A DNA stretch of 64,000 nucleotides from Pseudomonas sp. AL03 (GTDB lineage: Bacteria > Pseudomonadota > Gammaproteobacteria > Pseudomonadales > Pseudomonadaceae): NCBI RefSeq assembly GCF_029960815.1, contig NZ_JASBRE010000002.1:62001-126000 (forward strand), given 5' to 3'. Below are positions 59,648-64,000 of the stretch, piece after piece. Under the pieces are notes generated by a model. It was not told where the DNA came from. It saw nothing but the letters and a program-made list of their open reading frames with translations, and did not search any database. The stretch's first letter is position 1, and the number at the start of each line of letters is the position of its first letter. The position numbers were made by a program, and so were the translations under genes.

Positions 59648-62600
59648 ATGAAGGATTCCCCGGTTCGAATCGCCAAGCACTTTTGTGAACAGTTCTTTGA
59701 TGAGCTACAGCCTGATCAATTTTCACTTCTTGAGCAGTATTTCGAAGCGGGTGGTTCGGTATGTGCGCTGGCACGTAAAGGCGCTGATGGCCTGGTGAGG
59801 GAATACGGCCTGGCGGTCGATAATGCCCAAGCGATCGCGCTGCGCCTGAACGGATTGGCAACGTGGGTATTACGCCGCTTCATCGAAGAACAGCTGATCG
59901 GCAGTGAGTCGCTTCCCACTCATATGCGTCATGGATTATTGGCCCTGGTCGAGGGACCTACTTACGACGGGCTGTTCAAACCCAATTTTGCCAACAAGTG
60001 CCCGTCCGATGCGATCGAGGCCATCCATTCGCCCGTTGCCTACGCCGTCACGCTTAAACAATGGTCTGAAAATCGCCTCATTCCTTCCGACCCAACCAAG
60101 GCCTACCCACTCAACACCCGCCGCAAAGACCTGAACGGGTTAAGCATCAATCCGGCGACGGCTTATGGCGTCGTGTCTTCGGTAGAGGTGGTCAGCGCCG
60201 TTCTGGAAAGATCGATCGAGGCGTCTCTCGGCCCGGTTGATGATCTCGACCAGGTACTGAGTGATCGGCGTTATCCCAACGGGCTGCCTTACCACCATCC
60301 GTGGGTGACGATGGACGAGTTGACCCGGGATTTGGGAATGTCCGTTGGCACGGTGGTGGGGTTGTGCGATCCACAATCCCCTTATTTTTTACGTGCACTG
60401 TCTTGGGGAGAAACATCCAACCATGCGCTCATTCAGGCAACTCGGTTGAGCCCCAGCCAGAGGGAGATCTTTACTGAAGCGCGTCATTTTCCGAGTGAAG
60501 ACAGCACAAAATTTTTCAAAAGAAATTACGGGTTGCTGAATGTCGAAGCGGGGAATTTGCCACAAGCCCCGTATTTCAATCAGAAAACCAATCTGACTCA
60601 GCCAGGGCTGGAGGCGTTGTTGTCGGTTGAATTGTTCGCCACCACCGTGTCCGAACATGCTCCGGTATTTGCTGATGGTTCGGTCACGCCTGGGCATGCG
60701 TTCTCGGTGTTTATCAACGATGGCCTGGCTGCCAAGTCGATGGGGATCAATTACGGCGGCACAGCGATGTTCAACAAAATTGCTGAGACTTCAAACGATA
60801 GATTTGACCGCCTCAATCGCAAGATCAGGCTGGACAACAGTCTGAATTTGCCCAGCCATGAGACCGATGCGTTGTTGAGTGCAATCATTGGCGCCGAATC
60901 AAAATCTCATTTAGCAGAGGCCGGGTCAGAGGCGCGGGCAGTCAGTTACTGGATGACAAATAACACCCTCCGCGCACTGGGGCTGTTTCAAATGGCCAGA
61001 GAGTTCTACCAGTGCTCGGCTGAAGACTTTGCGGTATTTGTAGGCAATATTTCGATCTTCGGTCGCGGCAGTGAACGCTCGCAGTTCGATCGTGTGTTTA
61101 ACAAGGACACACTGTCGATGCCGCCGCTGCTAGTGGATGATAAACCCTTTGCGCTGGTGCCATCGACTGACGCCGATGCGCTCACCGTCGTACAGATTTG
61201 CAGCAGTTTGAGTATCGACCTGGCGACTTATTTCAAACTGGCGCCATTGATCGCAGAGTCTCATTCACTCACCAGCTTGAAACGTAGCGTTCCGGTTCTT
61301 TCAAGTTTCTATCGCATGGCCAGACTGCCGCAGATGCTGGGCATTGCCCCTGGTCTGGCCGTTGATTTGTTGATGCTTCTGAGCTCCGGTTCGTGGAATG
61401 CGGCACTGGCCGGCGAGCCATTTATCAACGCTGACGCCATGGCGAAAACACCGGATGTCCTGACGGTGATTCAGCGCCTGGTGGGTTGGGTTCGCTGGAG
61501 TTTCGAAAGTGACCTGGACGTGGCGTGGGCGATAGAGCACGTCATCCCTGTTGCCGCACCGCCGCAAGCCACAGAGGCGCAGATTCAACTCTTCACACAA
61601 TTGCGCACACATCTCACACCGGCACTGTTTACCGAGACGGCGCTTCAGATGGCGGGTGTTCCCGAACTGTCGAATGGCCGGCACTGGACCAACCAGTTAC
61701 TCGAGCTGGCTGATCAGGATGGGTTGGTGATTCACCGAAGCGAATCCGCCGATCAACCCTACACGCTCTACGCCCGCGAGGTCGTCACGCGTGTCGTGTC
61801 TCAAGTGATTGGTCATGCCGATGAACAGACAGTGGAAAGAATCGTGGGTGTTGTGCTGAGCAGTCGCTCCGGTCAGCACAGTGTGGTTCAAGAAAGTCTG
61901 GCCGTGTATGGCGAACTGGCGTCCCCCATGGCACTGCCGGTGCTGAGCTGGTCAGGTGGCACGGTCTATGACGTTCTTTCATACATATTGAATCCTACAG
62001 CCGCGGACAACACCTCCAGGAGTAGTCGGCGAGAGGAGGAACCGGGCGATCCGTTTCTGGGCATGCTCTGCGATTTTGCCCGCCGTGCAGAAGTCGTGAA
62101 GGAACTGAAGCTGAGTGCGGAATTTTTAACCCTTTACCCGATCATCGAGGAAGGCGAAGGAACACGTTCTCTTGTGCCTGAGCCCTTTACACCAACCGCT
62201 TTGTACTATCTGACGGTCTACAACCGTGCCGTCAAACTCAGTAACAAGCCCGAGTCTCAGTTGCTGAGTTATCTGCAGCGCATCAACGCGCTGCCCAACG
62301 ACTTGTCTGGCGACGGGCTGACTCTGGTCAAGGAACAGGCGGCGAAGCTTCTTGCTGAACTCTTCGACTGGAGCGCCGAGGAAGTGCGCATTTGTGCCGA
62401 TCATGTCAATGCCGGGCAAGGCTACATCCGTACTTTGGAACACCTTGATCTTTTGATCCGCCTGCGTGCGTTCACCCGCCAAAGCAAACTGGACGCGCCT
62501 ACCGTTCTGAAAATGGGCGAGCTGAAACCGGACAGCCTGTTCAACGAGTATGAAGCGCTGGCCGATCGGGTCGCAGCCCAGCTGGCAGAACAAGGCCGGA

Positions 62601-63220
62601 CATTGCCTCTGGCAGGCATCACCGCCGTGGCCGATCAAGTCGTGTTCGATTGCACGGTCGATAGCACTGAACTGATCGCCAACAGTAAAGAGTCGGCGCA
62701 ACTGACCCTCAAGATCACCCGCGCAAAGGTGCCGCTAAAGAACGTCAACATTTATTGGGCGTCGAAGCTATGCACTATCGATCCCCCGGTATCCACGACC
62801 AATGCCGAGGGTACGGCCACGGTCACAGTGCATGCCGGCACCACGATGGGGCGTGACGTGATCAGTTATCGACTGGATGCTCGCGAGCCGCAGTCCGGCG
62901 TGGTCATCACCTTGCGCAACGACCCCACCTCGTTTTCCTTCTCCCGATTGGACAACGAGATCTACACCACGTCGGAACAAGTCGGCACGGACGTCACCTT
63001 GCGGATGCGCTTGCTCGACGGGCATGGCAACCCGGCTGGGCATACGCAAGTGACCTGGTTACTTGAACCACTTTTCTTTATTCCCGTGACGATCCCTACC
63101 AATGCCGAGGGGATAACGGAGATCACGTTTACCAGTCCCGAACCTCTGACGATCGATAAGCCCCGAGTCTTCAGAAACGAAGCGTCAGTAATGCTTCGCC
63201 CCATCACATTCACCCTTTAG
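59648..63220 (+). CDS. Tc toxin TcA subunit, N-terminal half (TcaA-like, VRP1/SpvA family)
   Basis: A 1190-residue protein similar to the N-terminal half of TcA (the alpha-helical shell, Salmonella virulence-plasmid VRP1 type). Recognisable parts are DLNGLSINPATAYGV, TMDELTRDLGMSVGTVVGLCDPQSPYFLRAL-type, here condensed to LTRDLGMSVGTVVGL, and a long helical region to about residue 980. The last about 200 residues are two Ig-like (Big_1-like) domains (TTNAEGTATVTVHAGTTMG; PTNAEGITEITFTSPE). GGAGAG precedes the ATG. The next gene continues TcA, so the subunit is split in two as in TcaA/TcaB. Confidence 0.85.
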   Translation: MKDSPVRIAKHFCEQFFDELQPDQFSLLEQYFEAGGSVCALARKGADGLVREYGLAVDNAQAIALRLNGLATWVLRRFIEEQLIGSESLPTHMRHGLLALVEGPTYDGLFKPNFANKCPSDAIEAIHSPVAYAVTLKQWSENRLIPSDPTKAYPLNTRRKDLNGLSINPATAYGVVSSVEVVSAVLERSIEASLGPVDDLDQVLSDRRYPNGLPYHHPWVTMDELTRDLGMSVGTVVGLCDPQSPYFLRALSWGETSNHALIQATRLSPSQREIFTEARHFPSEDSTKFFKRNYGLLNVEAGNLPQAPYFNQKTNLTQPGLEALLSVELFATTVSEHAPVFADGSVTPGHAFSVFINDGLAAKSMGINYGGTAMFNKIAETSNDRFDRLNRKIRLDNSLNLPSHETDALLSAIIGAESKSHLAEAGSEARAVSYWMTNNTLRALGLFQMAREFYQCSAEDFAVFVGNISIFGRGSERSQFDRVFNKDTLSMPPLLVDDKPFALVPSTDADALTVVQICSSLSIDLATYFKLAPLIAESHSLTSLKRSVPVLSSFYRMARLPQMLGIAPGLAVDLLMLLSSGSWNAALAGEPFINADAMAKTPDVLTVIQRLVGWVRWSFESDLDVAWAIEHVIPVAAPPQATEAQIQLFTQLRTHLTPALFTETALQMAGVPELSNGRHWTNQLLELADQDGLVIHRSESADQPYTLYAREVVTRVVSQVIGHADEQTVERIVGVVLSSRSGQHSVVQESLAVYGELASPMALPVLSWSGGTVYDVLSYILNPTAADNTSRSSRREEEPGDPFLGMLCDFARRAEVVKELKLSAEFLTLYPIIEEGEGTRSLVPEPFTPTALYYLTVYNRAVKLSNKPESQLLSYLQRINALPNDLSGDGLTLVKEQAAKLLAELFDWSAEEVRICADHVNAGQGYIRTLEHLDLLIRLRAFTRQSKLDAPTVLKMGELKPDSLFNEYEALADRVAAQLAEQGRTLPLAGITAVADQVVFDCTVDSTELIANSKESAQLTLKITRAKVPLKNVNIYWASKLCTIDPPVSTTNAEGTATVTVHAGTTMGRDVISYRLDAREPQSGVVITLRNDPTSFSFSRLDNEIYTTSEQVGTDVTLRMRLLDGHGNPAGHTQVTWLLEPLFFIPVTIPTNAEGITEITFTSPEPLTIDKPRVFRNEASVMLRPITFTL

Positions 63221-63288
63221 AGACGATGCTTCATCGAGCGCCGCGGTGTTTGTCGATAGGGCGACGATTCAGCAAACAGGAGATGGCA

Positions 63289-64000
63289 ATGGCTACGGAA
63301 AACATCAGCCGGGCAACCGCCCTGCGACGCGACGCTTTGATCGAATGTGCTCTGGGTATCAAAGAAATCGATGAAGATAAGGAAGGTTTGCCGGCGATTA
63401 AAACGGCGGATGATTTATTGGAGTGGTTGCGTACTGACCCCTTGGATAATCATCAAGTCAAAACATCCTGGGTCGCCGAGGCGGTCAGCTGTTTTCAGCA
63501 ATACATACACGCTGTTTATCAAAAACTGGAGCCTGGTTACACCGATCGGGAGTTTGATCGCAAGCACCTGAAAGATTGGGACATTGCCAGTCAGTATCCT
63601 TTATGGTCCGCCAGTCAACTGCTCAAGTGCATGCCCGAAGATTACATCACCCCCTATGCGCGTATCCGCAAGACAAGCCTGTTCAAAGAACTTGAAAACA
63701 ATCTCAACCAGACTCGACTGACAACCGATTCGGTGCAACTGGGCGTTCAGCAGTACTTGCGGGCCTTTGAAGAGGTTTGCAATCTGGAAGTGCTTAACGG
63801 CTATGTTGACGGTCATGACGTGCTCAGTGCCGATTACTATCTGGTCGGTCAGGAACGGATCGCACCGTATCGCTATTTCTGGCGCAAGGCCGACATCCAG
63901 CTGAATGCAGCCTCGGTAGCGATCAACCCGGCAGCCTGGAGCGAATGGAAACCCGTCGATATCCCATCCGACGTGCAGGTACTCGACAGTCGTCATGTAT
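63289..64000 (+). CDS. Tc toxin TcA subunit, second half (TcaB-like), runs off right edge
   Basis: The open frame continues to the window end (237 codons). It starts at the ATG at 63289 with AGGAG six bases upstream (ATG at 63283 is too close). The ABC-toxin N-terminal/neuraminidase-like region of TcA is visible: VQQYLRAFEEVCNLEVLNGYVDG, condensed: LEVLNGYVDGHDV, then YYLVGQERIAPYRYFWRKAD. In full-length TcA these residues lie in the middle, before the channel-forming part. It follows the TcaA-like gene after 68 bases in one operon. The rest, including the translocation channel, lies outside. Confidence 0.85.
   Translation, partial: MATENISRATALRRDALIECALGIKEIDEDKEGLPAIKTADDLLEWLRTDPLDNHQVKTSWVAEAVSCFQQYIHAVYQKLEPGYTDREFDRKHLKDWDIASQYPLWSASQLLKCMPEDYITPYARIRKTSLFKELENNLNQTRLTTDSVQLGVQQYLRAFEEVCNLEVLNGYVDGHDVLSADYYLVGQERIAPYRYFWRKADIQLNAASVAINPAAWSEWKPVDIPSDVQVLDSRHV

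Noticed and set aside
61297..61690. Minus-strand ORFs opposite the TcaA gene
   Set aside because: No ribosome sites or family resemblance; the plus-strand frame is a recognised TcA half.

Overview
The window looks like a chromosomal segment of a fluorescent Pseudomonas (P. fluorescens group). The evidence is high-GC coding, Pseudomonas-type REP and other inverted intergenic repeats, and two blocks in the gene order of the P. aeruginosa chromosome. The first block is an RND adaptor (mexV-like), an imelysin/di-haem operon, bifA and sodB (the PA4374-PA4366 order). The second is a class I fumarase, sadC, a ferredoxin-type reductase and pykA (the PA4333-PA4329 order). These assignments come from reading the proteins and remembered synteny; no database was searched.

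Layout. 0-6.1 kb (minus strand): start of an RND efflux adaptor, then an iron-regulated four-gene operon (imelysin, di-haem oxidoreductase, imelysin, DUF1513) behind a Fur box. 6.3-10 kb: bifA (c-di-GMP phosphodiesterase), a structured RNA-like element with a DUF6124 gene, and sodB. 10.2-13.3 kb: argO with an ACT-domain gene, divergent from argP, then an epimerase-type gene. 13.4-16 kb: a coiled-coil membrane protein, a deletion scar that removed pobA, and an orphan pobR-like regulator. 16.3-18.8 kb: LysR, MBL-fold and NAD(P)-binding genes. 19-28.5 kb: LysR, aruI-like decarboxylase, aldehyde dehydrogenase, a four-gene polyamine-type ABC transporter and an AraC regulator. 28.8-35 kb: small genes, a flavin reductase, and a 2-oxoglutarate-type MHS transporter with a sigma-54 promoter next to a DctB/DctD-type two-component system. 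35-48 kb: a minus-strand Tc-toxin operon with one TcB and three TcC/Rhs genes. 48.3-55.3 kb: core genes (fumarase, sadC, reductase, pykA, a lipoprotein, PilZ). 55.4-64 kb: a frameshifted second DUF6124 gene with its own RNA element, then a 1061-residue Ig-repeat protein and a two-part TcA (TcaA-like, and the start of a TcaB-like gene that runs off the right edge).

Two observations stand out. (1) The Tc genes lie in two blocks split by core metabolism genes, yet each block start carries a 20-bp CT-N12-AG dyad of lux-box type centred 97-115 bases upstream of a start codon (TcB, the Ig protein, TcaA). This suggests one LuxR-type regulon. (2) Both DUF6124 genes are preceded by an RNA-like element in which one segment can pair with either an upstream or a downstream segment. 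The pairing sequences differ between the two copies but complementarity is kept. The plan resembles P4/P1 C4-type immunity RNAs.

The three TcC genes have different C-terminal (toxin) ends of about 290-325 residues. Two of them share a 929-bp core with one mismatch, a sign of recent duplication or gene conversion. REP-type repeats are frequent in the core parts and absent from the Tc blocks, consistent with acquisition of the Tc genes.
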